DNA of 64,000 nt, from the NCBI GenBank assembly GCA_020536535.1, contig JAHLWZ010000802.1, positions 1 to 64,000 of the forward strand. Reading direction: 5' to 3'. Source of the stretch: Pelomyxa schiedti (lineage: Eukaryota; Evosea; Pelobiontida; Pelomyxidae). Numbering within the stretch: the first letter of the stretch is position 1; every line of letters starts with the position of its first letter. A program made the position numbers and the translations under genes. The notes under the pieces are model-generated. The model did not search any database and was not told the origin of the DNA. It worked only from the letters and a program-made list of their open reading frames with translations. This document shows positions 31,501 to 43,961 of this stretch, piece after piece.

Positions 31501-34500
31501 TTACTCCAAATTTAACTTCTGATTCTGTATAACTCTAGAAATCTCGGTGAGCTTGTCAATAGCTTTCTGCAAGGCCTCCAATTTTTTATCACAGCGCTCT
31601 GTAAGAGTGATTAGTGATGGGTGGTAGGGGCAGATAAGGCAATACCTTCTTCAGACATTTTTTCCATTTGCTCTTCAGTAAGGCCGAATCCCTCGCGGAA
31701 AATTTCCGGCCAGTTCCACTTCGGGTTGGTACAGAATGGGCACGGGAAGGAATCGGCGCGGGAATGGTCATGTGGTTCTTCATGTGCCTCTTGAAGCGGT
31801 GCTTCGATTTCTGCTTTGGTGCCCAGCTCACTAAGATCATCGGCGAATATCGGAAGGAGGTTGTCAAGGTCCGTGTCCAGATCTTCTGCTGCACCATCGG
31901 ATTTGTCCCCTACTTTATCTGCATCCTTAGCCTTATTGTAAAGCTCCTTAGCAAGATCCTCTGCTTTCTTCTTGAGTTCAAGGTCATCGGGATGAGCTTT
32001 GCAGTCGTCCAGAATAGGTTGTACCTCGTCAGCTCTGTGCTTCAAATCATCCGCAAGACCGTCTGCATTATGGGCAAGTTTATCAGTCTCGTCGGCGTGA
32101 TCTAGGAGATCCTTGCCGACTTCAGGAGTAATTTCGAGAGGGAGGACAAAGGATCGAGCCTTCTCAATATCTGGTTCTCCGTCTTTAACTTTATTCTTCA
32201 AATCATCGGCTAATTTCTTTACGTCATCCACCAGTTTCTGTGGTTCAGCGCACTCTGCTTTCTCTGAGGGGTCTGCACAGTCCTGGGCCTTGTGCTTTGC
32301 TTCTTTAGCTTTCTTTTGCGCCTTTTTAGAAGCCTTATCGGCTTTCTTTGCGAGGGCCAGCGCATCTAGGGCCTTTTCAAGAGCAGGCACAAGCTTGTCC
32401 GGATCAGCTTCTTTTACAGCCTCTTCAGCTTCATCTGCAAGTTTGTCGGCGTGTTTTGCTTGGTCGTCTGCTTTATCTGCATCTTTTTTAGCTTCCTCGG
32501 CCTCGTGCAGAATATCATCCTTAATATGAGGTGGGATATCCTGCAAAGGTTTCACTATCTCCTGTGCTTGCTCTGCAATCCCCTCTGTCTCTGGTTTCTT
32601 TTCATGAGCATTATGCGCAAGATCGTGGGTTTGTTTACAGGCTTTGTTTACTTTTGGTACTACATCGGAGGGATCAGCAGCGGATGGAACAGCTTCCAGT
32701 TTTTTGCAATCATCAAGTGCTTCCTTGGCGTCCTCCAATGCTTTCTTCGATTTCTTCAGGGCTTGTTTGGCATCATCCAATAATTTATCTTCATCTTCAG
32801 GTGAGAGAGGGTGTCCAAGTGCCTCCAAAGCTTTGTCATCTGTTTCCTTTGCTGTACGAATGGCATCATGTGCACGACCCTTGGCAATGAGGGCCTTGTT
32901 AAAAGCAGGATCATATCCTACAGGAGGAACGTCTGGATTAACTGCTGCTACGTTCTTTGCTGTGTTGACTGCATCTTGGGCAACACTGTCTGCTTCTACT
33001 GCTATTGGAAGAGCTTTGTCAACAAATTCTTTAGCAACTTCCGGCTTGGTTGGGATGTGTGGTTCATAATCATGAGCCTTCTTAAGCTCTTCCATCGATT
33101 TACCGTGATCCTTGTCGGCATGATCTTCCTTCCCTTCTGTTTCTGCTTTCACATCATTATATTCCTTGATGTCATCTGGTGATGGTTCCTCGGCGTCTGG
33201 ATAGAGATCATTCTTGTGCTTGATCCGGAGGTCACATTGCTTAGCTCTTTCCAACTCTAGAGCATTGAGAATATCGTCAGCAGTGCCACGGGCCTCCCCG
33301 GCTTTGATTTTGGCTAATAAAGCTTCTTCGTCTGCGTCATCTGCCTCGGTTGCAGCCTGCTCAGCAGCTTGAATATTTTCCGGTGTTGGGTGGATCTTAG
33401 CTTCCTCTTCAAGTTTATCGGCTTGATCATGGGCTTTTTCCTTCGCTTCTTCTGCTTCTTCCACTTGCTTCTGCGCGTCTTCTGCGTCCTTTACCGCGTC
33501 AGCGAGCTTCCTCTCGAGGTCCTTGACCAGTTCATCTACAGCTGCCACCTCAGAAACTTGCTTTGGTACGTAGGGTTCGAAGGCATTTGCCTTGTCCAGT
33601 TTGTCAAGGGCATCCTGAAGATTTATATCTGCTTTCTTTGCTTCCTCTTGAACAATAGGTCCAAGTTCGTCAGTGGGCTTTCTGTCTTCCATATTTGGTT
33701 CGTGTGCTTTATCCCACTCGTCTGCTTGAACTTTGAGATCCTCTACAGCTGCACGTGCCACATCTGCATCTTTCTTAGCTTCCAAGGCCTTGGCTTTGTG
33801 TTCACCAGCGTCCAACTTAGCGTGTAGAGTTTCGTCCTCTGCTTTCTTGGCATCTTCATCACCCTTCTGAGCACGCAATATGCTTTCAGGGGAAGGGTGG
33901 AGATGACTCTCGTCATCAAGGAAAGCGGCATTCTTCTTTTCTTCATCTTCCTTGCGCTGGTAAAAAAGTAATGAGTCACCAAACAAACAGGTAAATTTGG
34001 TGAACCTTGTGATCCAGGAGCTTGTCAGCCTTATCGTCAAGGCTTTCGGCGGCTTTGGCAAGATCACCTTCCTTTTCTTGCTCCTTCTTCATAGCTTCCA
34101 ATAATGGCTCCAAGAAAGGATTCTTTTCCTTAGGTAAATCAAGGATGATATCCTCCAAGTTATCTTCAGCATATGGCGGAAGATTAAAACCGAGAGGAAC
34201 GTCGGGCTCCACCCCTAGGTCAGTATCTCCAAGCTCAGGTGGGGCAACAGCACTGTGCATTGCCATATCCAGATCTTGGGCAAGTTTCTCAGCAATCTCG
34301 GCAAGCTTGTCAGCTTCTTTGGCAAACTCACGAGCAGCTTTTGCCATTTCCAGTACTTGAGGAGTATCTTCAGGGTGCTCTTGTAGGTGCTCGACAGCTT
34401 TTTCCAACTCTTTTACCTTATCAAGGGCTTGTAGAGCTGCTTTTTCTGCTTCTTTTGCAGCCACGTCAGCACGATGCGCTTTTTCTTTAACTTCTTCCGC

Positions 34501-36625
34501 CTGTGGCTTTTGTTCAACAGGCGCTTTTTCCGCAATCATGGCAGCCTTTTCAGCCTTCTTATCGACTACGTCAGCTCTTTCTTTTGCATCCTCTGCCATT
34601 TTCTTTGCATCTTCAGCCAGATCGGGAAGAGGCACTGTCTCAGGAGGAACATGATCCATGAGATCCCTGACCAATTTTTTAGCTTTTTTGTGGGCGTGCT
34701 CTGCCTTGTCCTTTGCTTTCTTGGCTTTCTGTTGCGCGGGAATTGCGGCTAGATATGCAGGCTTGATCAACTCTCGAGTCTCACAATCAATAGGAACCTG
34801 CTTGGCTACCTGGTTCGCTTTCTTTGCTTCCTTCAAAGCACTATCAGCATGTTGCTCCTCTCTATCAGCTTTTTTGGCAATTTCCTCCTTCTGCTCAGGA
34901 GATAAATCCGAGTCCGGAATCTTTGGCAGTATCTCCCTTGCTTTATCACAGTACTTCTCAGCTTCTTTGCTATGTTTTCCGGCCTTCTTGGCATCGTGAC
35001 GAGCAATCCTAGCAGCCGCTAGAGCTTTTGGCTTGAGGTCTTCTTCGTCTGCGTCGGCAACCCCCTCAGCTAAGGCATCAGCACATTGTGATTCTGCCTG
35101 GTTTCCCATGTCAGCAGCTTTTCCAGCCTCCTTAGCTGCCTGACGACAAGCTTCCAGTTTGTCATCCATTACTGAGGGATCAATGACATCAGAGCCCAAC
35201 ACTTCCTGTAGATCATCTTCCACTTCTTCCGCCTGTTTCAATGCTAGGTCTGCAGTTTTTTGGGCTTCCAAAGCCTGCTTCTTCTTTTTGTTCAAATTGT
35301 TCTTCTTCTCTGGGTCTGTTGTTAATTTATCTGCTAACTTGCAGTCCTCCACAGCAGCCTCAGAGGAGCCCACTGCATCATGAGCGTCATCAACGGCCTT
35401 GGCAGCAAGCTCCTGAGCTAGTTCTGCAGGACTGATTTTTGGTGAAGCTGGACGAGGAGAGGGCAATTTCCGTGGCGATCTGGGCTTCCATACATGATCC
35501 GGACTAGGCAATGTGTCAAACAACAAGGGAAAAAAGATCAATGAAAGTACATTTTGGGGAACTCAATAGTTTCGCTTTCTTTTGTGAGATCCTTCTCCAA
35601 AGCTTTAATTGCTTCAGCAGTCGCCTTCATAAATAAGGTTAAAATATCGTCAAATGGGGCAGAGGTGGAGGACACACGTTCTTTGTCTCTGGAAGGGGAG
35701 CATTTTCAGGCAAGTCCCTTTTCAGGTTGTCCAGAAGACGAATAAGCCTACTTTCTGGGGAACCTTGTTTGTCCAGACACTCCAATTGACCTTCTAGAAC
35801 TTTTTTGGCAGCCAACGCCTCCTCTTTGTCTGGTCCATCCATAATTTTAAGGAACTCATCAATTGGCATGAAATCGTCAACCAGATTTCTCAACACATCT
35901 TGAGCAGCGTGCCTTACATCCGGATCAAGGTGGGGGTTGGAGCAAGTTTCTAAAAGAGGGAGTAGGGTCTTGTGCAGTCCATTTGGTCCCTCTTTGCCTA
36001 GTTCTTCCAAGTGTTTTAGAGCATCCATCTTTCAAAATTGTTAGATGAAGGAAATTGTGTGTACGTCGCACCAGCTGAGGTTTATCTGAAGATTTCACTA
36101 ACGCCTCGATTGCAGGTGCAGCTTCAGCCATTCGCTTTGGATCAGGCGGGGGGACACGTTCCAGATGGACAGTGACAACCATCTTGCTGATTTCCCAGGG
36201 ATAGTCATTATTTCCAGGGACTTCTTTTACCTAAAGCAGGGGTAAATAAAAAATGAATAAAGGGAAAAGTAAAAAAAAAGATATGCCAATAGGATACCCT
36301 GGAGTAAACAGGAATTTCACGCAATCTATTTTGGACAAGAGCAATACTATGTGTTTGTACGTCCGGGCCCAGTTGAACATTGTGGTTTAACATAAGACAT
36401 AGGTTATTGTTTTCAGTGTTGATAACCCAAGTGTATCGTTCTGAAGGAAAATTAGGACAATGAAAGAGAGCGAGCATTAAAATTATTTAAGCATATGAAT
36501 TGCGGAAAAGGGAATTCAGTACCAGGGGCGGAAAGTGGTTTTATGACTTGCTTGCATTCCGATTCTTTTTTTTTCAGTTCCGCCCGCAACTCCTCAATTT
36601 CTTGGAGTAATGATTCGGTAGTCAT
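31501..36625 (-). CDS. Very long Ala/Lys/Asp/Glu-rich helical-repeat protein
   Basis: The gene starts at 36625 with a short coiled-coil (LLQEIEELRAELKKKESE). A beta-rich segment follows (RYTWVINTENNNLCLMLNHN...), then a HEAT/armadillo-like region (LLPLLETCSNPHLDPDVRHA) of about 130 residues. From about 35480 down to 31740 it becomes about 1,250 residues of amphipathic helices with A-x-x-A heptads, interrupted every 70-80 residues by proline/aspartate turns. The C-terminus has CPFC...WNWPEIFREGFGL and a final coiled-coil ending at TAA (31501). It would form an extended rod, like a cytoskeletal linker or spacer. No motif identifies talin, spectrin or plakin. Many minus-strand introns lie upstream of 35500; the repeat part has very few. 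Confidence 0.75.
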
Positions 36626-36902
36626 TTGCAGTGTGTTGTGAGTTATGCTCTCGTCCTTGGTTGTCGGGTTTTTTCTTTTAATTTCGCGCGGTACGGCCGC
36701 ACTGTTGAAGTCTTTTTGTTTTTTTTTGTTGTAGTTCTTTTCCGTTGAAGCCCCGTGTTTCCACGGGGCCGAAGATGAAATCGCGGAAAGAGAGTATGCT
36801 CCCACAATTAGGTTCTGATAACAGCGATGAAAAAGAAAGAAAGGAAGCGTAGCACGGGGGTTGACTGGGGGCAAGCCGCTTGCTTTGTTTGTTTTTTTTT
36901 AT

Positions 36903-38307
36903 TTACATCCTAAAGATTTGTACAACAGAGGTAACAGGTTCTCTACAAAATGGGCACTGTGAGGTCTTGCTCATTATAGCTTTGGCACAAGAACAGCAGA
37001 GTCCCATGTGACCACAGGGAGCAAATGCACTAGTTGTGGTTGGTGGAAGAAAAAACCTAACAGGCAAGGAAAGAGTTGTATACCTGTTTACTGTTGCCAA
37101 GCAGCACACAACACAGGCATCGTTGGTCTTGTGGTGCAACCTTCTGCTTCTGATTGCATGAACACCCTTTGAATGGAATGGTTTTGGTTTAAGGCTGGAA
37201 GAACTTGTCACACTATTTGTCAGAGAGACTGGTGTGTTGCTGTTGATACTGAGCCTGCTCAAGGATTCACTGGTACCTTCTACTTGGGGAGCGGAAACTG
37301 GTCTAGACTCCACAATGGAAGTTGTTGAGGAGTGATTCTGTGATGGAGGTGGTTGTGAAACTGTGGAGAGCGCTGAAATGGATGTGTGGTTGGCTCGTGA
37401 CAAGTTGCTATCAGTTGAATTTGTATTCACAGTCACGTGGGTAGTTGTGGGGCTGGCAGAGACAGGGTCCAGCAGTGCGTGGGTTGTTTCCGGTGCTGCT
37501 GCATGCTGTACAGTGCCATCCCCACTCCCATCTGGTGCAGTGGGTTGTGGTGGTGAAAGCCTTCCATCTCCAGTGTTCTCCGGCTCAGCTGCAACAACAA
37601 TATGGAGTACATTGTCAGGGGCGTTTCCAGTCACATCGGCAGGTTCTCCTTCCACTGTGGCGGGCTCTCCGGTATTAATGGCTGCATCTTGAGAGACCAG
37701 TGCATCTGATGCACCCAGCTCAGTCAAGTCCATTACACCAACTGCACCCATTCCCATTATCATTCCCTCACTTCTCCGCATATACTCCAGCATCTCATCA
37801 ACCAAGTCGTCAAGCTTGATATCAAGAGTAGTAGGGTGGCCAGCCCATCTCTGATGTATATACTCTTGCACGCGATTGTCTGGAAAGCCCATTTCAACAA
37901 GATGCCTTCTAGCATCTTCAACAGTTAGTTAGTTTTCGTAGAGAATAGAAAATAATGAAAGGTTACCTTCTTGGTTTAAATTTGAAGGGTGGCAAATAGT
38001 ACATTCACGAGGAACTCTGTTGTGAGGACACATTCCACCCGTCGTAGAAGTACTGAGAAGCTCCTCCTGAAACGGACCAATATCAGGAATGTCGGGAGTA
38101 TACCCCGTTCTATTTTACATTTTAAGAACCACTAGCTGAAAAAGTAACTATGTTTTCATGAAATAACAGTCGCAAAAGTGGCCGATACCTGAGCGCAGAG
38201 CGAGAAGCAAATGTACTCGCGTTGCCTGACCTCATTTTGGGGTAGTTGTGCCTCCTTGTGTGGACGTGGTGCCTCTCGTGGGGTGACTTGGTCACCACGC
38301 ACCCCAT
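36903..38307 (-). CDS. N-myristoylated RING-HC ubiquitin ligase with UBA-like segment
   Basis: The start MGCVVTKSP offers an N-myristoylation glycine and an adjacent palmitoylatable cysteine. A small Cys/His-bearing segment follows (MCPHNRVPRECTICHPS), then a UBA-like region (RRHLVEMGFPDNRVQEYI). A long S/T/P/A-rich disordered middle precedes the C-terminal RING: CVVC...APCGHMGLCCSCAKAI...CPFCREPV, ending QIFRM. The RING is the C3HC4 type found at the C-termini of XIAP, MDM2 and similar ligases. An intron (about 37021-37084) splits it after CLATVN. Membrane anchoring suggests ubiquitination of membrane-linked targets (inference). The gene ends 277 bp from the start of the coiled-coil gene, both on the minus strand. 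Confidence 0.85.
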
Positions 38308-38661
38308 ATTTGTGTATCAGTGTGTAACTTTCTGTGTTAGGTGACACAGACAAACAAGCAGCAACGAGAATAGAAGAGCACGGTTCTTCACGTGATGATG
38401 ATTTAGTTGCAGCTGAAGAACAAAGGTGCCTTCCTGGAAAAGGCCCACGATGGAAATTGGTCCCAACAGGGGCGAAAGTGAGACGAAGGATTCACACTTC
38501 GTGGTTTCTGGAAACCAAGAAAAAAAGTCCGGCCGGGGTTTTGTTGTTGTAAACTGTCAAGTGGCACCGACATTTTGCAGATCTGACACAACTCATCAAA
38601 AAACTGAAAGCCGGTGGTGCTGTGAACAAGCCGGTGTCGCGTCAAAGTTCTTTCTTGTTGA
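38308..38661. promoter_or_regulatory. Divergent promoter region between RING gene and PDAT
   Basis: This 354-bp region lies between two divergent starts. I see no repeat, RNA gene or strong core-promoter motif in it. Confidence 0.4.
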
Positions 38662-41292
38662 ATGCCTAAGAAAACAGCTCATAACAATAACAAACAAGTT
38701 CAACACAATGGTGTTGTTGCGCACCATCACGCCGTAGATCCTCATGTTTCACACGCGACTGTGAACAACAAATCTGGGGCCGCTACGAACACGCAGAGCT
38801 ACGGCAAAAAGACAACTGTGACACCCAAGCCAACGACCACTACAACGACGACTACGACTACTACGAGCACAAACACAAATGCAAAACCGAGTGAGATCTC
38901 AGCACATACAAAACTTGAGCAGAGGAAAGGTCGTGGGTGCCCTGTGGCGTGTTGGGTGCTGCTCGGAGTTTTGGTTGGTATCACCTTGGCACTGGTTTAC
39001 TTGAGCCTGTATCCCAGTGAGTACTTGGACAGCAATCCATACACTTCTCCTGTTACAAACGTACTGGCCGGTGTTGTCTCCCTTATGCCTGCATTTGCCG
39101 CCAGGGATGTTGGTGCGAGTGTTGTGGGTGCAAAAGATCTGAATTCCACCATTATGCAACAACTGGGAAATATGCTGAGCCAACAAAAGCTTTACGACAT
39201 GTTAGGATTGGAGCTATCTGTTGTCTCCCCGGTTTCTCCTATTACCTTCCACCCCATTTCCTTATACTCCATAGGGTTACAAACCACGGTACCCAGTTGT
39301 ATTTGTACCTGGAGCAATTTCCACAGGCCTGGAGCTGTGGCAGGGGAAAGATTGCGCCAAACGCTACTTCAGACAACGCATGTGGGGTACGTTGACCATG
39401 ATGGAAAGTGTGCTTTTACAAAGCAAATGCTGGTTTTTAACAATTAGCTTTACATTTTATTTTAACCTTTCATGAAGGATTGAGCACTTGATGCTTGACC
39501 CAGTCACTGGGTTAGATCCTGATGGTGTGAAATTGCGCCCTGCTATGGGAATGGAAGCTGCTGATTACTTAGTACCGGGATACTGGGTAGTAGAGCGTAG
39601 ATCTTTTTCTTTCTTTCTCAAACATTTTTAATTAATTTTCTTCTCCCAGATTTGGGGGAAAATCATTGAAGCCCTTGCAGATGTAGGATACGATAGCAAT
39701 AATATGTTTATGTGGGGATATGACTGGCGCCTTCACTTTGAAAACATAGAAGTGAGGGATGCCGTGAGTACAATTAAAACCTTGGTTTCATTCTTACACA
39801 ATGCAGGGCCTTACGAAGCTTAAAATGGTACTTACTCAGCTCAATGATATCTTTAAATAAGATAACCCAAGACGTTTTATTGCTTGTATAAAACTCCAGA
39901 TGATAGAAATGGCGAAGTCTGTTCAACGTGAACGAGTGGTCCTACTTGCTCACAGCATGGGATCTCCCCTTCTATTTTATTTCTTCAAATGGGTTGAGAG
40001 CCCTCTGGGTGGCAGTAAGTGTGTAACGTAATATTCCCAAGTTAAGTATATTCCAGACGGAGGACCCAACTGGGTGAATGATCATGTCCATGCGTTCATC
40101 AACATTGGAGGCGCCTTCCTTGGTGCCCCAAAATCTGTTAGTGCTTTATTCTCGGGAGAGATGAGAGATACTGCACACCTAGGCCCATTACAAGGCTATC
40201 TCGTAGACAGCTTAATTTCCAAAGTGCAAAGGCGAGAGCTTTTTCACTCATGGGGAAGTCTTGGTGCTTTGATGCCCAGGGTAAGGATAAAGGGGAGCGA
40301 GGGAAAAGACTAAAAGGGGAAAAAGGGAGGAAATGCCATATGGGGTAATCTTACACATGCACCCGATGACTCCACAAACGGGTTGATGACTAATGGTAGA
40401 ATGTTTAGATTTGATCATAATAACACCTATCTGTCAATGGACGAAGTGCGATGTCCAAATAATTGGCATGGGAATTTCACACAATACTAGGTTGTAAATT
40501 TACTCATGACTGTGCCGCTTCTGAAGCAGTCCTTATCCAAGTAATATATCAAGAAAACTGCCTATTCCAATATCCACAAGATATTCTTTTGGATCAAAAT
40601 TCGAACCCTACATGGAAAATAATCCCTCTTATTGGAGCAACCCACTTGAAGCACCCCTACCCAATGCACCTGATATGACTGTTTACTGTTTGTATGGTGT
40701 TGGAAAGAGCACTGAAAGAGCGTATGTTTTCGATTTGTTAATCTGTTTCCAAAATTTCTCCAGGTATCACTATCACCACGACGGGTCACCACAGGGGGAA
40801 GTCATAAACTACAAGTGTGTATTTTGCCCCTATGACAGTAACAAACAATTGTTTATTTCTTGTAGAGTTTTTAACTCCACTGCGAGGGTGTTCTCAGGTG
40901 TCCAAGATGTGGATGGAGATGGAACCATACCACTAATCAGTTTGGGGTACCCTTTATTATTTATTTCTAAGATTTGGGTTAATTTCTTGCACAGGTATAT
41001 GTGTGTGAAGGGATGGCCGGACAATGATGTCTTGAATCCAGGAAGGTCTCCAGTTGTTACTAAAGAGTGTATGTACTTCTATTCTATGTTATGTACCTGA
41101 GAGACCACAGATCAACACCTTCCCGCTGCCTTGAACATTAGAGGAGGCTACTCCACAGGAGACCATGTTGACATCATGGGCAACCGACAGCTCCTCACCG
41201 ACATTTTACACGTTGTTGCCGATCACGAGTACAACGTGCAAAGCACTATTCTTTCTGATTTGCTCAACATGGTAAACAAGGTCCAACTCTAA
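38662..41292 (+). CDS. PDAT: Phospholipid:diacylglycerol acyltransferase
   Basis: A disordered N-terminal cytosolic region with a T12-like tract precedes one transmembrane helix (CPVACWVLLGVLVGITLALV, near 38940), giving the expected type II ER topology. The luminal domain has YPVVFVPGAISTGLELWQG, KDCAKRYFRQRMWG, LDPVTGLDPDGVKLRP, YDWRLHFENIEVRD, the nucleophile elbow LAHSMGS (near 39955), FINIGGAFLGAPKSV, the Asp motif DGDGTIPLISLGY (near 40915) and the His in GDHVDIMGN (near 41165). These define PDAT/Lro1, which makes triacylglycerol by moving a phospholipid sn-2 acyl chain to diacylglycerol. At least nine short introns interrupt it. The stop is taken as TAA 41290-41292; alternative splicing into the following short reading frame cannot be excluded. 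Confidence 0.9.
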
Positions 41293-41344
41293 TAAAAAAA
41301 GAACTGGTACTCGTTTTCTTTCTTTCATTTTGTATGATGAAGGG

Positions 41345-41710
41345 TGCCAGAAAGACCAGATACTTCGATTGACTGTGTTGGTGGGATTCGTGCTTGGCGT
41401 GGTGATGTCGGTGCTATTGTGTACGATAGGAGATCAGAGCAATTGGGTGCCATAAAGACCAACCTTCACAGTTTTGCCATCTGTCTTGATTACAGGAGAA
41501 GAGGCATCCGCATCGAACTTGGACAGGTTGGCAAACGGGGAACGGCCAACTCCCACAAGTACTATCGATATCGGGGGTGCACTTGCTCGAATAATCGCTC
41601 TGTTTGTGGCTGTATTGATAAGTTGTTGTTTGGTCAGTACTTTGATAGAGAAAGTAGAGAAACAAGAGACTGATGCACACCGGGGATGCGGAACCCGTCT
41701 CCATCAATGA
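41345..41710 (+). CDS. Short membrane-protein reading frame after PDAT
   Basis: Two exons join in phase across an intron at about 41448-41495. They give VPERPDTSIDCVGGIRAW..., then a TP-rich stretch and a clear helix (ALARIIALFVAVLISCCLVS), ending TGA at 41710. No ATG precedes the first exon in frame, so it must be spliced from upstream sequence or be an alternative PDAT 3' end. I do not recognise it. A second frame over 41344-41455 also encodes a hydrophobic helix (LTVLVGFVLGVVMSVLL), so the true frame is uncertain. Confidence 0.35.
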
Positions 41711-41730
41711 AGAAGCATAGAACCATGTAC

Positions 41731-43155
41731 TCAAAAGTAGCGGTGATCCTGTGCTCTCCATTCCATATCCCAGCCGTGAGCAGAGCCCATATCACCAAGA
41801 GTGACATGGGGACGGGCCTTGTGGTATGCCTTCAGAACACCCTTGATACCTTTTTTGCACGCTCCATCTGCTTGACCCATCTCAAAGAAGGGTGGGAAGT
41901 CGTTGTGGTAAGCACCACCATATCCGTACCTACAATATTTTCAGTCTTAGAGAAAAGGAAAATGAGTACTACAAATATTGTCTGGCGTGTAGGACTTCAA
42001 CACCTGTTGGCCAACAGCACTTATACACGTTTCATACTAGATTTTAACGGGGAAGATAAAAACACTTAGAAACGGTCAAAAACAATCTTTGCCTTACCGG
42101 ATTTGGGTGCTCTCCAATGTTATGCATAGCACCGTTTGAGGATGTCATATCCAAAACCATCCAGGGCATCATTTTCATTCCACACCCCAGAGCTTGTAGA
42201 AAGGTGGAAGTTGGGAGTATCTTGGGGTAACTTGGATCAGAATTTGTCACAATTGGATGAGTAATCATGGGTAGAACCCCCGCTGCCATAAGGCGTCTAT
42301 ATTTAACCGTCTTGGAAACCACAACCTTCACCTACAGGTTTTTTTCGTGCGCGTTAGAGCAGGCATATAATAAGTGAACACACTGTTCCAGCTGAGGATG
42401 AACCCCGCTTAGGGTGCTGGATGGGTACAACTTTTTCCATACGTCCTCCTGGTGCAAGATTGTTGTAGTCTGTTATGGTGAAAGGGAAAGGAGCCGTTCC
42501 AAGAGGGTCATCCTTGAGAGGATCATGATCAAAAAGCTGGATAAGACCACCACCAGCTTGTGAAAATTAGTGTCTTGATTCTGGTGAGATCAACTGTACC
42601 AGCAGATCCAGGAAGCACTTCATAGGGCTTCCAAACAGGATTCAAAGTCTTTTTTATATACTTGCTTTTTAGTATCACAGTACCAGCAGAGTTTTTCCAA
42701 ACTTGATAAGTCACGTTTATGTTGTAAAGAAAATTACACTACACACTGAAGTAGGGGTCTGAGGTCCCTCCAGAGTCGGCCGCAATTAAATCTTGTGGGA
42801 AAGGGAATAAGCCATAGGACAACAAAACTTACCCACCTTGAGCACTTATTTGAATCGTGGTGTCGCTCTCAATTTGCCTATGGCATGTTATGTAGGGACC
42901 AACGAAAACACAAAGGTACCATTGAGGCATACGATAGTCCTCCTTGATGGCTCTCACATCCAGATGTGGGATGAAGGAAACGCCAGGCGGTGGAACACGC
43001 TTGGTGAGATCCAATGCAGTAACAAGAAGTTGTCCAGGAGCCACGGCTGGGTACTGCTTTTGCATGATGACCTTTCCTGATGGTTTTGTAAACTGCAACG
43101 GTGGAAGGGGTCCGTCGACGTGCTGTTAAAAACGAATGACTGTGAGATGTACCAT
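41731..43155 (-). CDS. Copine-like protein with C2 domain and shortened von Willebrand A region
   Basis: The best start is an ATG at 43155 that alone forms exon 1, followed by a 30-nt intron (43152-43123) and exon 2 beginning HVDGPLPPLQFTKP. An N-terminal region of about 100 residues comes first. It is followed by a C2-like unit (SGGTSDPYF, then SKYIKKTLNPVWKPYEVL and LFDHDPLKDDPLG), a linker, and a copine vWA start (MKMMPWMVLDMTSSNGAMH). The C-terminal exon (YGYGGAYHNDFPPFFEM...GVLKAYHKARPHVTLGDMG) resembles the end of the copine vWA domain. The stretch normally between SNG...NP and YGFGG is missing or hidden in a 150-nt intron. Copines are Ca-dependent phospholipid-binding proteins; the C2 part supports membrane binding. 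Confidence 0.65.
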
Positions 43156-43290
43156 AAAGTATAAACACACTGCAATAACTAAGGAAAAAGCGAACCTATC
43201 AGAGAGAGTGTGTACGAGAGCAAAAAAAGCAAAAACCCAAAAAATAACACAAAACACAGACTTGGTGCAGCTTCAAAAATTGAGGACACC

Positions 43291-43883
43291 ATGTCGACTC
43301 TGAACAGCTTCTGGGCCGTTTCGAACGCGTACTGCGTAGGCACGGGGACTGAGAATTTCATGAATCTCGCCGCATCGGGTGCAGAAGGAGGCGGTGGAGG
43401 CAGTGAATTCCACTCGGTTTCACCGAGTCAGACTGGTGGCCCTGGTGGATTTTTATTGCCAGCTGCGTAAACTACAACCTGAGGAGTTGGAGTGTTGTTA
43501 CAGCACGACATTGTAAGAGACATGACAACGTTGGAAGATATAGTACGTGCAAAAGAACAAGTGCAAGACACAGCCGGCATTGTTGGTTTCGGTTTTGAAC
43601 GGGCCGTGGTTTCGGAAGAAAACAAATTGGACTCTTCTTCGAGGAAAAAATCCGAAACCGAGTGAACATCAGTCGAATTGATGGTTAGTGCCGTTTTGTG
43701 CGTTCCAGCCACTTCGCCATCTTGCCACTGATTGACAGTAAAGAGGTCCCGTATGGCCTCGTGCCGGAGACAGATCCGGTCTGTAAGATTGGTCAATTTG
43801 GTTTACAAAAAACCAAAGAACACACTTGTGCATTGATTCGGAAGATGTATGGCTCGGATTTGTACAAATATGTGACGAAGTGA
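43291..43883 (+). CDS. Small unknown protein of about 150 residues
   Basis: I do not recognise the family. The first exon encodes MSTLNSFWAVSNAYCVGTGT and a GGGGG stretch. A second exon contains IVRDMTTLEDIVRAKEQVQD and ERAVVSEENKLDSSSRKKSE, and the last (43736-43883) contains GLVPETDPVCKIGQFGLQKT and ends YGSDLYKYVTK. The last junction (GA|T AAA) is in phase; the first is not resolved, and the ATG at about 43522 could be an independent start. The protein is polar with no signal peptide or membrane helix. It diverges from the copine-like gene with about 135 bp between starts. Confidence 0.5.
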
Positions 43884-43961
43884 ATGGGGAAATGCACGAG
43901 AATCGCCTTGGGGTTCATAAAAACAGCAAAACACGAAAACTTGTTGTGTGTGGATGATATT

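Noticed and set aside
32113-35400. Many plus-strand frames opposite the coiled-coil gene
   Set aside because: They are antisense shadows of an Ala/Lys/Asp/Glu-rich repeat and show the expected Ser/Phe/Leu bias.
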